Below the pieces are notes generated by a model. That model was not told the DNA's origin. It was given only the letters and a program-made list of their open reading frames with translations, and made no database searches. Shown in pieces: positions 8,583 to 16,717 of a DNA stretch of 64,000 nucleotides. This DNA is from CAG-411 sp050875145 (GTDB lineage Bacteria; Bacillota; Clostridia; Lachnospirales; Lachnospiraceae). A program made the translations under genes and the position numbers. Every line of letters begins with the position of its first letter. The stretch's first letter is position 1. The stretch lies in assembly GCA_050875145.1 (NCBI GenBank), contig JBNMLH010000003.1:1-64000 (forward strand), written 5' to 3'.

Positions 8583-9092
8583 TTACTCTAACAGACCCGG
8601 TAAAATGTGAACCGTAATCTTTTTTGCATCTGTATCTACATTCAACACGCATGATTTTATAACAGGAAACAGTATATCCTTTCCCTGTGGAGTCTTTACT
8701 ACATACACATCATTTGCACCTGTCTGCAATACTTCTTTTAATTCTCCAATATCTTCGCCTTCATCGGATACTACCTTCGCACCGATAATATCACATATAA
8801 AGTATTCATCCTTTTTTAACGGAATCGCCTGTTCCCTATCAATCAACAAATCTTTTCCCTTATACTTTTCAATATCGTTTATATTGTCAATACCTTTAAA
8901 TTTCATGATAACCATATTTTTAAAAAAACGAACACTTTGCACTTCCAGCTTTATCTTTTCTTTTCCCGTATCCAAATATAGCTTTTTCAATTTTTTGAAT
9001 CGATTCACATCATCTGTTGTAGGAAAAACTTTAATTTCTCCTCGCACTCCATGTGTATTTGCAAACACACCTACTCGCAACATCTGTTCCAT
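8583..9092 (-). CDS. rimM: 16S rRNA processing protein RimM
   Basis: RimM helps mature the 30S head. The 169-residue protein begins MEQMLRVGVFANTHGVRGEIKVFP, the family signature, and has the PRC-barrel part DEYFICDIIGAKVVSDEGEDIGELKEVLQTGANDVYVV written here as a family feature at about residues 90-130. I chose ATG 9092 because GGAGG lies eight bases upstream; the open frame runs further up into a hairpin. It lies between khpA and trmD. Confidence 0.95.
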   Translation of the reverse strand: MEQMLRVGVFANTHGVRGEIKVFPTTDDVNRFKKLKKLYLDTGKEKIKLEVQSVRFFKNMVIMKFKGIDNINDIEKYKGKDLLIDREQAIPLKKDEYFICDIIGAKVVSDEGEDIGELKEVLQTGANDVYVVKTPQGKDILFPVIKSCVLNVDTDAKKITVHILPGLLE

Positions 9093-9114
9093 GTTTTCCT
9101 CCATCATTATGGTA

Positions 9115-9138
9115 AAAAAGGGCGGTAACACCCGCCCT
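9115..9138 (-). terminator. GC-rich hairpin with T-run between khpA and rimM
   Basis: On the minus strand GGGCGG-gtgtta-CCGCCC is followed by TTTTTT. It starts about ten bases after the khpA stop, and the rimM ATG lies only 23 bases after the T-run. It has the form of an intrinsic terminator or attenuator inside the operon, which would lower expression of rimM-trmD relative to rpsP-khpA. Confidence 0.7.
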
Positions 9139-9148
9139 TCTAAGTTTA

Positions 9149-9379
9149 CTACTGCTGTATTTCAACAATTACTTTTTTATCTTCTTTTGAAGCCGCCGCT
9201 TTTACTACTGTGCGGATTGCTTTTGCAATTCGGCCTTGTTTTCCTATTACTTTACCCATATCATCGTCTGCAACTGACAAAGTGATCACTAATCCCTTTT
9301 CCGTCTCATTTTCTGTTACTACAACCTCATCTGGTTTATCTACTAACGATTGGGCAATTGCCTTTACTAACTCTTTCAT
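9149..9379 (-). CDS. khpA: KH-domain RNA-binding protein KhpA (YlqC)
   Basis: This 76-residue protein is a single KH domain with the GxxG loop in MGKVIGKQGRIAKAIRTV. KhpA binds RNA, usually with KhpB, and influences cell division and envelope homeostasis in Gram-positive bacteria. The start at 9379 is set by GGAGG upstream; the open frame extends to 9436. It lies between rpsP and rimM, the standard Firmicutes order. Confidence 0.93.
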   Translation of the reverse strand: MKELVKAIAQSLVDKPDEVVVTENETEKGLVITLSVADDDMGKVIGKQGRIAKAIRTVVKAAASKEDKKVIVEIQQ

Positions 9380-9562
9380 TCCCCACTTACCTCCAATTTT
9401 ATCTTCAAAATGTATCTGATACCATATTACTGGCATACTCCCTTTTATTCAAATATATTAACTATTCTTTATGTACAATTTTATTTTTCTGCATATACAA
9501 GAAGAATATGCATAGTTTGCACAAAAGCTGTACAAGCCACACATATCCCTTTGTTAATGCTC

Positions 9563-9802
9563 TTACATGATACCAGCGATCTTTAATAACTTACCTACTG
9601 TATCAGTTGGCTTAGCTCCGTTAGATAACCACTTCTTAGCAGCCTCTTCGTTTACATTAAATACGCTAGGCTCCTGATTTGGATCATAAGTACCGATTTC
9701 CTCGATAAATCTACCATCTCTAGGAGATCTTTCATCAGCAACAACAATTCTATAGAAAGGTGCCTTTTTCTGTCCCATTCTCTTTAATCTAATCTTTACC
9801 AT
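9563..9802 (-). CDS. rpsP: 30S ribosomal protein S16
   Basis: The 79-residue protein begins MVKIRLKRMGQKKAPFYRIVV and continues with DERSPRDGRFIEEIGTYDP, diagnostic of S16, which stabilises the 30S body. It has an AAGGAGG ribosome binding site and lies 34 bp after ffh. The 180 bp between it and khpA hold no gene. Confidence 0.98.
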   Translation of the reverse strand: MVKIRLKRMGQKKAPFYRIVVADERSPRDGRFIEEIGTYDPNQEPSVFNVNEEAAKKWLSNGAKPTDTVGKLLKIAGIM

Positions 9803-9836
9803 CTTTGATTCACCTCCTTATTGTGTTCATCATATA

Positions 9837-11174
9837 TTAAAAGCCAAATGGCATTTTAAACCTACCTTTTTTCTTTCCAGCCATCATACCAGACATCTGT
9901 TTCATCATCTTTCTTGCCTGCTCAAATTGTTTTACCATTCGGTTTACCTCCGCAATGTCAACTCCAGCTCCTTTGGCAATACGATTTTTACGGGATGGAT
10001 TTAATATATCCGGATGTGTTCTTTCTTCCATCGTCATAGAGTAAATAATAGCCTCTACACTCTTTGTGGCATCATCAGGTATCTCTAAATCTTTTGGTAT
10101 TCCCATGCCAGGTAACATACTTAGAATGCTAGAAAGACCACCCATCTTTTTCATTTGATTCATCTGTTCCAAGAAATCATTAAAATCAAATTCAGCCTTT
10201 CTGATTTTCTTTTCCAATTCAATAGCTTTTTCCTCATCAATTTCAGCCTGTGCCTTATCAATTAATGTAAGAATATCTCCCATACCAAGAATACGAGAAG
10301 CCATTCGATCTGGATAAAACTGTTCTAAATCTGTTAATTTTTCTCCTGTACCAATGTATAAAATTGGTTTACCAGTTACGGCACGAATGGATAATGCAGC
10401 TCCACCTCTTGTATCACCATCCAATTTTGTCAAAATCACACCGTCAATATCTATTTTTTCATTAAAGGTCTGGGCAACATTAACCGCATCCTGACCTGTC
10501 ATGGCATCCACAACTAATATACTATGATCTACTGCTATATTTTCTCGAATTTCAATCAACTCATCCATCATATCTTCATCTATATGCAAACGACCTGCTG
10601 TATCGATAATCACAATATTATTTCCATTTTTCTCTGCATGTTCCATGGCTGCTTTCGCAATATTAACTGGCTTGTGTCCATCACCCATAGTAAACACAGG
10701 TACTCCCTGTTTTTCACCGTTAATCTGCAACTGCTGTATCGCTGCAGGACGATAAACATCACATGCCACAAGTAAAGGCTTACGACCTTTTTTCTTAAAC
10801 AAACCTGCCAATTTTGCTGTTGCCGTTGTCTTACCAGCACCCTGTAAACCACACATCAAAATAACAGTTATCTCATTGGCAGCCTTTAAAGAAATTTCTG
10901 TGGTCTCGCTTCCCATAAGCTTAACCATTTCTTCATTTACAATCTTAATTACAGTTTGTCCAGGCGTTAAACTATTTAATACATCCTGTCCAACTGCTCT
11001 TTCCTGTACTGCCTTAATAAAATCCTTTACAACTTTAAAGTTTACATCTGCTTCCAACAAAGCAAGCTTTACTTCACGCAAAGCTGCCTTAACATCAGCT
11101 TCTGTCAAACGTCCTTTGCCGCGAAGGTTTTTGAATACATTCTGAAGTTTGTCTGTTAAACTATCAAACGCCAT
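9837..11174 (-). CDS. ffh: Signal recognition particle protein Ffh
   Basis: Ffh is the GTPase of the signal recognition particle, which targets membrane proteins co-translationally. The 445-residue protein has the N domain, the P-loop GLQGAGKTT, DTAGRLHID and TKLDGDTRGGAALS of the SRP GTPase, and a Met-rich M domain (LEQMNQMKKMGGLSSILSMLPGM; QMSGMMAGKKKGRF at the end). The ATG at 11174 has GAGAGGAG upstream, which favours it over the frame start at 11192. It follows ylxM by 18 bp. Confidence 0.97.
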   Translation of the reverse strand: MAFDSLTDKLQNVFKNLRGKGRLTEADVKAALREVKLALLEADVNFKVVKDFIKAVQERAVGQDVLNSLTPGQTVIKIVNEEMVKLMGSETTEISLKAANEITVILMCGLQGAGKTTATAKLAGLFKKKGRKPLLVACDVYRPAAIQQLQINGEKQGVPVFTMGDGHKPVNIAKAAMEHAEKNGNNIVIIDTAGRLHIDEDMMDELIEIRENIAVDHSILVVDAMTGQDAVNVAQTFNEKIDIDGVILTKLDGDTRGGAALSIRAVTGKPILYIGTGEKLTDLEQFYPDRMASRILGMGDILTLIDKAQAEIDEEKAIELEKKIRKAEFDFNDFLEQMNQMKKMGGLSSILSMLPGMGIPKDLEIPDDATKSVEAIIYSMTMEERTHPDILNPSRKNRIAKGAGVDIAEVNRMVKQFEQARKMMKQMSGMMAGKKKGRFKMPFGF

Positions 11175-11192
11175 ATCTGCTCCTCTCCCCAA

Positions 11193-11573
11193 TTACAGCA
11201 TATCTAATATGCAATTGGATAATGCCTCTATCTCTGCAATTTGCTCCACATCTTTTGTTTCCCGAACCTCCATTGCAATCTCATGAATCTGATTTACATG
11301 TTCTTTTGTCCTGCGGAATTTTTCAATTAAATGCAAGGTATCTTCATAATGCTCTAGTTCCTTGCTACAACGCTTAACAATATCATGTACTCCTTGGCGA
11401 CTCATGCCCTGTTCTGCTGCAATCTCACTCAGAGAATAATCATTTAAAACATAGTCTTCAAATATGGATCTTTTATGTTCTTTTAGCAAACCGCCATAAA
11501 AGTCATACAACAAAGACATCTCCACTATTTGCGACAAAGCATCGGTATTTTTTTGTTTCTTTTCTTCTTTCAT
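11193..11573 (-). CDS. ylxM: YlxM family putative DNA-binding protein
   Basis: The 126-residue protein has the YlxM helix-turn-helix, resembling sigma region 4: NDYSLSEIAAEQGMSRQGVHDIVKRC. The gene precedes ffh in most Firmicutes and its product is thought to affect SRP function or expression. The ATG at 11573 comes directly after a T6 run and 8-10 bases after AGGTGG; the open frame continues to 11642 but that part lies over the promoter, so it is not coding. Confidence 0.9.
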   Translation of the reverse strand: MKEEKKQKNTDALSQIVEMSLLYDFYGGLLKEHKRSIFEDYVLNDYSLSEIAAEQGMSRQGVHDIVKRCSKELEHYEDTLHLIEKFRRTKEHVNQIHEIAMEVRETKDVEQIAEIEALSNCILDML

Positions 11574-11613
11574 AAAAAACACCACCTGTAAAGTAATTTT
11601 CTTTACAGATGGT
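11574..11613 (-). promoter_or_regulatory. Palindromic 5' leader hairpin of the ylxM-ffh operon overlapping the ribosome binding site
   Basis: The minus strand has ACCAtCTGTAAAG, a 7-base loop, CTTTACAGgTGGT and then six T just before the ylxM ATG. The right arm contains the AGGTGG that serves ylxM. Because the promoter -10 ends at 11614, the transcript would begin inside the left arm. It could be an operator covering the start site, a 5' stabilising hairpin, or an element that hides the ribosome binding site. Confidence 0.55.
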
Positions 11614-11642
11614 AGTATATACGATTCTTGCACTGCTGTCAA
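11614..11642 (-). promoter_or_regulatory. Sigma-A promoter of the ylxM-ffh-rpsP operon
   Basis: TTGACA, exactly 17 bases, then TATACT on the minus strand, just after the HD-GYP gene. This is close to consensus. Confidence 0.8.
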
Positions 11643-11666
11643 GTAAAAAATTTGACACTCTTTTTT

Positions 11667-12860
11667 CTATCGATCCAGTCGTAATTTCCCTGTTTTTATT
11701 AATGAAATTACAATTTCATCAATGTTCGGATCAAATTGTGTCCCTTTGCCAAGCTCAAGCTGCTCCAATATATAAGAAATGTCCTTTTTCCCTCTATATA
11801 CACGATCCGAATTCATCGCATCAATAGAATCTGCAATTCCAATAATTCGAGCTTCAATTGGTATTTCCTCTCCTTTTAGTCCCACAGGATATCCTTTACC
11901 GTCATACCGCTCATGGTGATAATATGCACCAGTAGACACATCATTGATAATTGTAAAGTCCTTTAAAATTTCTCCTCCAATAATAGGATGTTTTCGCATT
12001 AATGGAAACTCTTCTTCTGTTAATTTCCCATGTTTGTTTAAAATAGCATCCGGCACTCCTATTTTTCCAATGTCATGTAGCAATGCCATATTGTATAAAT
12101 TTTCTTGCTCCTGTTTACTCCAACGCAATTCATTTGCAATTATCTTTGAATATTTTGCTACACGCTCCGAATGTTTTTTCGTATAGGAGTCCTTCGCATC
12201 AACAGCATTACAAATTGATATAATTGTCTGCATCGTTATTTTTCCAATTTTACGACGTTCCTCTTCCATAGATACTTCCATCCGTTCCTTTTCTCGCATT
12301 TGATAAATTTTTGCTTCCTTTCTTTTGTAATTAATATATACAGAAAGCAAAAAACAAGAAAAAAACAAAACAGGGATGCGCAAACAGAAGCTATCTAAAT
12401 ATTCAAATCTTAAACATTGACGTACCGGCGTCCAAAACAACACAATATACAACAATTCCAAATAAGCAGACACAATCACGCCTTCCAACATACCCATTAT
12501 CAACATGGTAGCACCAGGTACAAGAAAAGACCATAATACAGAAAAACCATCATTATATCCCATAATTGCATAAATGGTAAACACCGCCATAATTGCTATC
12601 GCTGCCACTCTTTGCGCAAACTTTTTTCTAGTCGGACGAATATAAACAATGTATCCACACACAAGTATGATAAATGCCAATAACAACGCAGATATCCACG
12701 CAAGCGGGTCTGCTGCTCTATAATTAAATAGAATTGCACCCATACAAATCAAAACAACAATTGTAATAATTATCATCATAATTTTATTTGCACTTTTTTC
12801 TTCGTTTTCAGTTACATCGGCGCAAAAAACTTTTTTCAGCCACTTCCATTTCTTTTTCAT
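11667..12860 (-). CDS. Membrane-bound HD-GYP domain phosphodiesterase
   Basis: The 397-residue protein has about six hydrophobic segments in residues 26-185 and a C-terminal HD-GYP domain. The latter shows KKHSERVAKYSKIIA, ALLHDIGKIGVPD, KHPIIGGEIL, YHHERYDGKGYPVGL and IADSIDAMNSDRVYR; the GYP triplet is intact in KGYP. Such domains hydrolyse cyclic di-GMP or related dinucleotides. The membrane part would sense an unknown signal. It lies between obgE and ylxM and has its own ribosome binding site after the obgE terminator. Confidence 0.85.
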   Translation of the reverse strand: MKKKWKWLKKVFCADVTENEEKSANKIMMIIITIVVLICMGAILFNYRAADPLAWISALLLAFIILVCGYIVYIRPTRKKFAQRVAAIAIMAVFTIYAIMGYNDGFSVLWSFLVPGATMLIMGMLEGVIVSAYLELLYIVLFWTPVRQCLRFEYLDSFCLRIPVLFFSCFLLSVYINYKRKEAKIYQMREKERMEVSMEEERRKIGKITMQTIISICNAVDAKDSYTKKHSERVAKYSKIIANELRWSKQEQENLYNMALLHDIGKIGVPDAILNKHGKLTEEEFPLMRKHPIIGGEILKDFTIINDVSTGAYYHHERYDGKGYPVGLKGEEIPIEARIIGIADSIDAMNSDRVYRGKKDISYILEQLELGKGTQFDPNIDEIVISLIKTGKLRLDR

Positions 12861-12885
12861 CTTGCATTTCGTACCTTTCTATAGC

Positions 12886-12912
12886 AAAAAGGAGGCTCCA
12901 CCGCCCCCTTTT
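12886..12912 (-). terminator. Terminator after obgE
   Basis: On the minus strand GGGGGC-ggtgga-GCCTCC flanked by AAAA and TTTTT, 15 bases after the obgE stop codon. Confidence 0.8.
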
Positions 12913-12926
12913 CAAACGATTAAAAA

Positions 12927-14213
12927 CTATTTATAGTAATCAAACTGCAATCCATACATCCGTACAGTATCTCCATCTTCAATACCTAATGTTTCCAATT
13001 GTTCTAATATACCATTTTCTTTTAAGAATTTCTGGAAAAATTCAAATCCCTTCTCCGAATCTAAATTTGTATATCCCAGCATTTTCTCAATTCTTGGGCC
13101 TTCCACTACATACATACCATCTTCATCGATTTCTACTGTAAATGGCTCATCCGCAATTTCTAAGGAATCTACAAAAAATTCTTTTTCAAAGACAACCGGT
13201 TCATCCCCAATTTCATTTAAACGTTCTTTTACATAATACAAAAGTTCCTTTACGCCCTTACCACTAACTGCTGAAATTGGAAATACTTTAATACCCTTTG
13301 GCTCAAATTCATCCTTTAATGCCTGTAATACTTTTTCTCCTTCATCCCCATAGAACACATCAATTTTATTTGCAGCAATCACCTGAGGTCTACTTGCTAA
13401 TTCTTCATTATAAGATGCCAACTCTGCATTGATTACTTTAATATCTTCAATTGGATCTCTTCCCTCTGTTGATGCAGCATCTACCATGTGTATCATAACT
13501 TTTGTGCGCTCTACATGGCGTAAAAACTCATGTCCTAATCCAATTCCTTCCGATGCACCTTCAATTAATCCAGGTATATCTGCAATAACAAAGCCATCTC
13601 CACCATCTAAATCCACCACTCCCAAATTAGGGTTTAATGTGGTAAAATGATAATTTGCAATTTTAGGCTTTGCATTGGTAACTCGTGCCAAAAAGGTAGA
13701 TTTTCCTACATTAGGGAAACCAACCAAACCAACGTCTGCAATAACCTTTAGCTCTAAAAGCACTGTCAACTCTTTTCCCGGTTTTCCCGGTTGTGCAAAC
13801 TGAGGTACCTGCATTGTAGCTGTAGCATAATGCTGATTTCCTTTTCCACCACGTCCACCTTTTAGTACAATTTCCCGTGGATTTTCATAATTGATATCTG
13901 TAATTACCTTTCCACTCTCAGCATCCTTTACAACTGTTCCAGGTGGAACTTTTACAACCATATCCATACCATCTTTTCCATGGCATCTTCTTGTTCCACC
14001 AGACTCTCCATCACTGGCAAAATATTTCCGAACATGACGAAAATCGTTCAGTGTATTTAATCCTTCATCCATTTCAAATATCAAATCACCGCCACGTCCA
14101 CCATCACCACCGTCTGGTCCTCCTGCTGCAACAAACAACTCGCGACGAAAACTCACATGACCATCGCCACCTTTTCCAGAACGTATATATATCTTTGCAC
14201 TATCTGCGAACAT
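12927..14213 (-). CDS. obgE: GTPase ObgE/CgtA
   Basis: Obg couples ribosome assembly and stress responses in many bacteria. The 428-residue protein has the glycine-rich Obg fold at residues 1-158 (GGPDGGDGGRGGDLIFE), the G domain with GFPNVGKSTF, DIPGLIEGASEGIGLG and NKID, and a C-terminal OCT domain from about 350. It lies downstream of rplU-prp-rpmA, the classical arrangement. Confidence 0.97.
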   Translation of the reverse strand: MFADSAKIYIRSGKGGDGHVSFRRELFVAAGGPDGGDGGRGGDLIFEMDEGLNTLNDFRHVRKYFASDGESGGTRRCHGKDGMDMVVKVPPGTVVKDAESGKVITDINYENPREIVLKGGRGGKGNQHYATATMQVPQFAQPGKPGKELTVLLELKVIADVGLVGFPNVGKSTFLARVTNAKPKIANYHFTTLNPNLGVVDLDGGDGFVIADIPGLIEGASEGIGLGHEFLRHVERTKVMIHMVDAASTEGRDPIEDIKVINAELASYNEELASRPQVIAANKIDVFYGDEGEKVLQALKDEFEPKGIKVFPISAVSGKGVKELLYYVKERLNEIGDEPVVFEKEFFVDSLEIADEPFTVEIDEDGMYVVEGPRIEKMLGYTNLDSEKGFEFFQKFLKENGILEQLETLGIEDGDTVRMYGLQFDYYK

Positions 14214-14338
14214 TTTTTCACCTCATCCTTCTTTCTATCTCTTCTTTTGTATACTCTGGGATGTTCTAACTCACAGAAAATGAATTGTATAACATCATCC
14301 TAACTATACTACACATAACTTATCTTTTTCCATGAGTT

Positions 14339-14380
14339 AAAACACCCCAAATATTTGATTACTCAAGTATCTGGGGTGTT
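14339..14380 (-). terminator. Terminator between rpmA and obgE
   Basis: AACACCCCA pairs with TGGGGTGTT on the minus strand, with extra A/T pairs in the arm, followed by TTTT. It lies 20 bases after the rpmA stop, so obgE probably has its own promoter. Confidence 0.75.
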
Positions 14381-14399
14381 ATGTTTGTAATGTTATAGA

Positions 14400-14687
14400 T
14401 TATTTTGATTCTACTGGGTAAACAGAAGCCTGCTTCTTATCTCTACCCTTTCTTTCAAATCTTAATACACCGTCAACTAAAGCGTATAATGTATCATCTC
14501 CACCACGTCCAACATTAAGACCTGGATGAATCTTAGTACCACGCTGTCTGTAAAGAATATTTCCAGCTAAAACAAACTGTCCATCAGCTCTCTTAGCTCC
14601 TAATCTCTTAGACTCAGAATCTCTACCGTTCTTTGTAGAACCAACACCCTTTTTATGAGCGAATAATTGAAGATTCATGTTTAACAT
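14400..14687 (-). CDS. rpmA: 50S ribosomal protein L27, with cleavable N-terminus
   Basis: The 95-residue protein has the L27 core KKGVGSTKNGRDSESKRLGAKR. It starts with the Firmicutes extension MLNMNLQLFA before HKKG; in Staphylococcus the corresponding extension is removed by the protease Prp so that the L27 tail can reach the peptidyl transferase centre. The prp gene lies immediately upstream. A GGGAGG ribosome binding site supports the ATG at 14687. Confidence 0.97.
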   Translation of the reverse strand: MLNMNLQLFAHKKGVGSTKNGRDSESKRLGAKRADGQFVLAGNILYRQRGTKIHPGLNVGRGGDDTLYALVDGVLRFERKGRDKKQASVYPVESK

Positions 14688-14709
14688 ATCCTTACACCTC
14701 CCTGTTGAT

Positions 14710-15033
14710 TTATTGAAATATTACACGAATATATTCTCTGCTATATTCTTCCTCAATGCCTTGTAAGCCAAGCAATAAGGAATCCACCAATAATTTAGAC
14801 TTATCACTAATGGATGAAGTCATCTGCAATATAACTTGATCCGTCTTGGTGTCCTGATCTACATGAAAATCATCATCAGTAAACTTCTCAATTGCATTTA
14901 CGGTATTTATAAATAATGCGGATGCTGCAGCACATACAATGTCCTGTCCATACTCAGCATATCCTGCATGACCATGCATGCAAATACGATTGCAAATACC
15001 GTCTTCATTTTTACTAACAGTAACCGTAATCAT
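14710..15033 (-). CDS. prp: Ribosomal-processing cysteine protease Prp
   Basis: The 107-residue protein has the catalytic pair of the Prp family in GHAGYAEYGQDIVCAAASAL: His22 and Cys34. Prp trims the N-terminal extension of L27, which is encoded next. Its placement between rplU and rpmA is conserved across Firmicutes whose L27 carries the extension. Confidence 0.93.
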   Translation of the reverse strand: MITVTVSKNEDGICNRICMHGHAGYAEYGQDIVCAAASALFINTVNAIEKFTDDDFHVDQDTKTDQVILQMTSSISDKSKLLVDSLLLGLQGIEEEYSREYIRVIFQ

Positions 15034-15064
15034 GTTGCACTCCTATCTGGATTACATACATGGA

Positions 15065-15373
15065 TTAAGCATTGATCTTTTCAATCTTAACCTGTGTGTA
15101 CTGCTGTCTATGACCATTTTTCTTGTGATAGCCAGTTTTTCTCTTATATCTGTAAACAATAACCTTTTTAGCTTTTCCTTCTTTTACTACAGAAGCAGTA
15201 ACAGTTGCTCCAGCTACTGTTGGCTGTCCAACTTTTAAGCTACCGTCATTTACAGCAAGAACCTGATCAAAAGTAACATTTTCACCAGCTTCTACTCCAA
15301 GCTTTTCTACGTTAATGATATCGCCTTCGGCTACTTTGTACTGTTTACCACCTGTTGCTATAATTGCGTACAT
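15065..15373 (-). CDS. rplU: 50S ribosomal protein L21
   Basis: The 102-residue protein begins MYAIIATGGKQYKV and ends with RYKRKTGYHKKNGHRQQYT, both characteristic of L21. It is the first gene of rplU-prp-rpmA and is preceded by AGGAGG and by a leader and promoter described separately. Confidence 0.98.
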   Translation of the reverse strand: MYAIIATGGKQYKVAEGDIINVEKLGVEAGENVTFDQVLAVNDGSLKVGQPTVAGATVTASVVKEGKAKKVIVYRYKRKTGYHKKNGHRQQYTQVKIEKINA

Positions 15374-15377
15374 ATGG

Positions 15378-15450
15378 CACCTCCTATTATCATTACTCGC
15401 CAGCTATGGTGTTTGCATAGGCAAATCTTAAACCTCGCTGTGCGGCATAC
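15378..15450 (-). ncRNA. Probable ribosomal protein L21 leader
   Basis: From the promoter to the rplU ribosome binding site the minus strand reads ATGCCGCACAGCGAGG, then TTTGCCTATGCAAACACC and ATAGCTGGCGAG. These blocks and the position fit the Firmicutes L21 leader (Rfam L21_leader), thought to be bound by L21. I judged this by eye; a covariance model search would confirm or reject it. Confidence 0.6.
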
Positions 15451-15456
15451 TTCTAC

Positions 15457-15485
15457 ATTAAATCACATTTTTTTTTGTTTGTCAA
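15457..15485 (-). promoter_or_regulatory. Sigma-A promoter of rplU-prp-rpmA
   Basis: TTGACA, a 17-base A-rich spacer and TTTAAT on the minus strand, just upstream of the putative L21 leader. Confidence 0.75.
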
Positions 15486-15528
15486 GCATTTTTATTTACT
15501 TTTTATAATTGTCCGCTACCACAATAAC

Positions 15529-15897
15529 TTAATCAATATCATCCTCATCATAATGCCCATTGATATCCATTGTATGTAGTGTTCTTCTTTTTAATCTGGC
15601 TTCTTCTGACGCATGCATAATATAATCTTTAATTTCATCGGAATGCTTTACATGCAAAATTTTCAATTCAGGATGTGTAATATCTCCTGTATAACAGACA
15701 ATGGTACCCAAACCAAAAATTCTTTCAAAAAAGCTTTTCTTTAAACGTGTGTCCTGAATCTTATACATAAAAGCATCATCTTCCACGATATTTAAAAATC
15801 CTGTTTTTATATTTATCTTTTCTTCATCAATCAGATATTTTGTAAAACTTAGTGGTAGTCCAAAAAATACTACACGTTTTCTTTCTCTATATTCCAT
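15529..15897 (-). CDS. Small PH-like-domain protein of unknown function
   Basis: The 122-residue protein (MEYRERKRVVFFGLPLSF...) has no signal peptide or membrane segment. The order TKYLIDEEKINIKTGFLNIVE, EDDAFMYKIQDTRLKKSFFERIFGLGTI written in two parts resembles bacterial PH (YdbS/bPH_2) domains, where a short membrane-proximal beta barrel follows RLKKS. It ends in an acidic DEDDID. The start is set by GGGAG before ATG 15897. It overlaps the frame end of the lipoprotein gene and is probably co-transcribed with it. Confidence 0.6.
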   Translation of the reverse strand: MEYRERKRVVFFGLPLSFTKYLIDEEKINIKTGFLNIVEDDAFMYKIQDTRLKKSFFERIFGLGTIVCYTGDITHPELKILHVKHSDEIKDYIMHASEEARLKRRTLHTMDINGHYDEDDID

Positions 15898-15916
15898 TTT
15901 TTCTCCCTTTTCATTT

Positions 15917-16612
15917 TTATTGAATTTGAACAGTCGCACTCTTTCCAGAACCTGTAACTGTCATTTTACATCCTGCCAGCTTTGCATTTTTAGAAACAAC
16001 AAACACAACTTTTCCCTTCGCTGTTTTTCCTGCTTTTATCTTTTTATTATAGAAAACCAAATCATCTTCTGCCAAGGACAATTCAGCAGAATATTTTTTC
16101 CCATCTCCAGTGGTAAGTTGATAGTCCAATTGTTTTTTTACAAGGCTAACCTTCTTATCTTTTGTAGTAGTATTTTTCAATTTCAAATTGGCAACTACAA
16201 TCTTCTCCCCTTTTTTTGCATAAATAGCATACCCAGTTTCACCACCTGTATATTCTGTACATGTAGTTATCTTATCTGCTGTCACTTCTATTCCTGAAAT
16301 TCCCATTATATCAGATAATGTATATTCTTGCTCCTGATTTCCATTCTCTTCAGAAGTAGCAGATGGATTTTGATTTTCTGGCTCCGCTGTTATTCCCGGT
16401 GCAGTTGTAACATCAGGACTTCCAGTTGGTTCTGGTGTTTCTTCTGGATATTGCAAACTATCTGTATAATTTTTACTATATTTTAACATCAAACCAGCTA
16501 TATATTCTGCGGTCTCTGCCGTTTGCTGCTCATTGAGCACAACAGTTTTTCCACATCCTGTCAATCCTAATGCTGCAATTAACGCAAGCACTCCTACTCC
16601 CTGTTTTTTCAC
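15917..16612 (-). CDS. Putative lipoprotein with a DUF4352-like domain
   Basis: The 231-residue protein has a lipoprotein signal (MKKQGVGVLALIAALG, lipobox LTGC with Cys20), a Pro/Thr/Glu-rich linker at about 55-95 and a C-terminal beta-rich domain (EKIVVANLKLKNTTTKDKKV ... LVFYNKKIKAGKTAKGKVVF) of the kind found in DUF4352/immunoprotection-like secreted proteins. It probably faces the outside, anchored by a lipid. It lies downstream of the two-component system, with a 105 bp gap. Specific function unknown. Confidence 0.65.
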   Translation of the reverse strand: MKKQGVGVLALIAALGLTGCGKTVVLNEQQTAETAEYIAGLMLKYSKNYTDSLQYPEETPEPTGSPDVTTAPGITAEPENQNPSATSEENGNQEQEYTLSDIMGISGIEVTADKITTCTEYTGGETGYAIYAKKGEKIVVANLKLKNTTTKDKKVSLVKKQLDYQLTTGDGKKYSAELSLAEDDLVFYNKKIKAGKTAKGKVVFVVSKNAKLAGCKMTVTGSGKSATVQIQ

Positions 16613-16717
16613 TATAATGCCCCCTCAACCTATAGAACAGTCCTTAAAATATTTTCACAGACCTTTCTTTTTATTTCTTTCATTATAACAATATTTGACA
16701 GCAAACGCAAACCCTTT

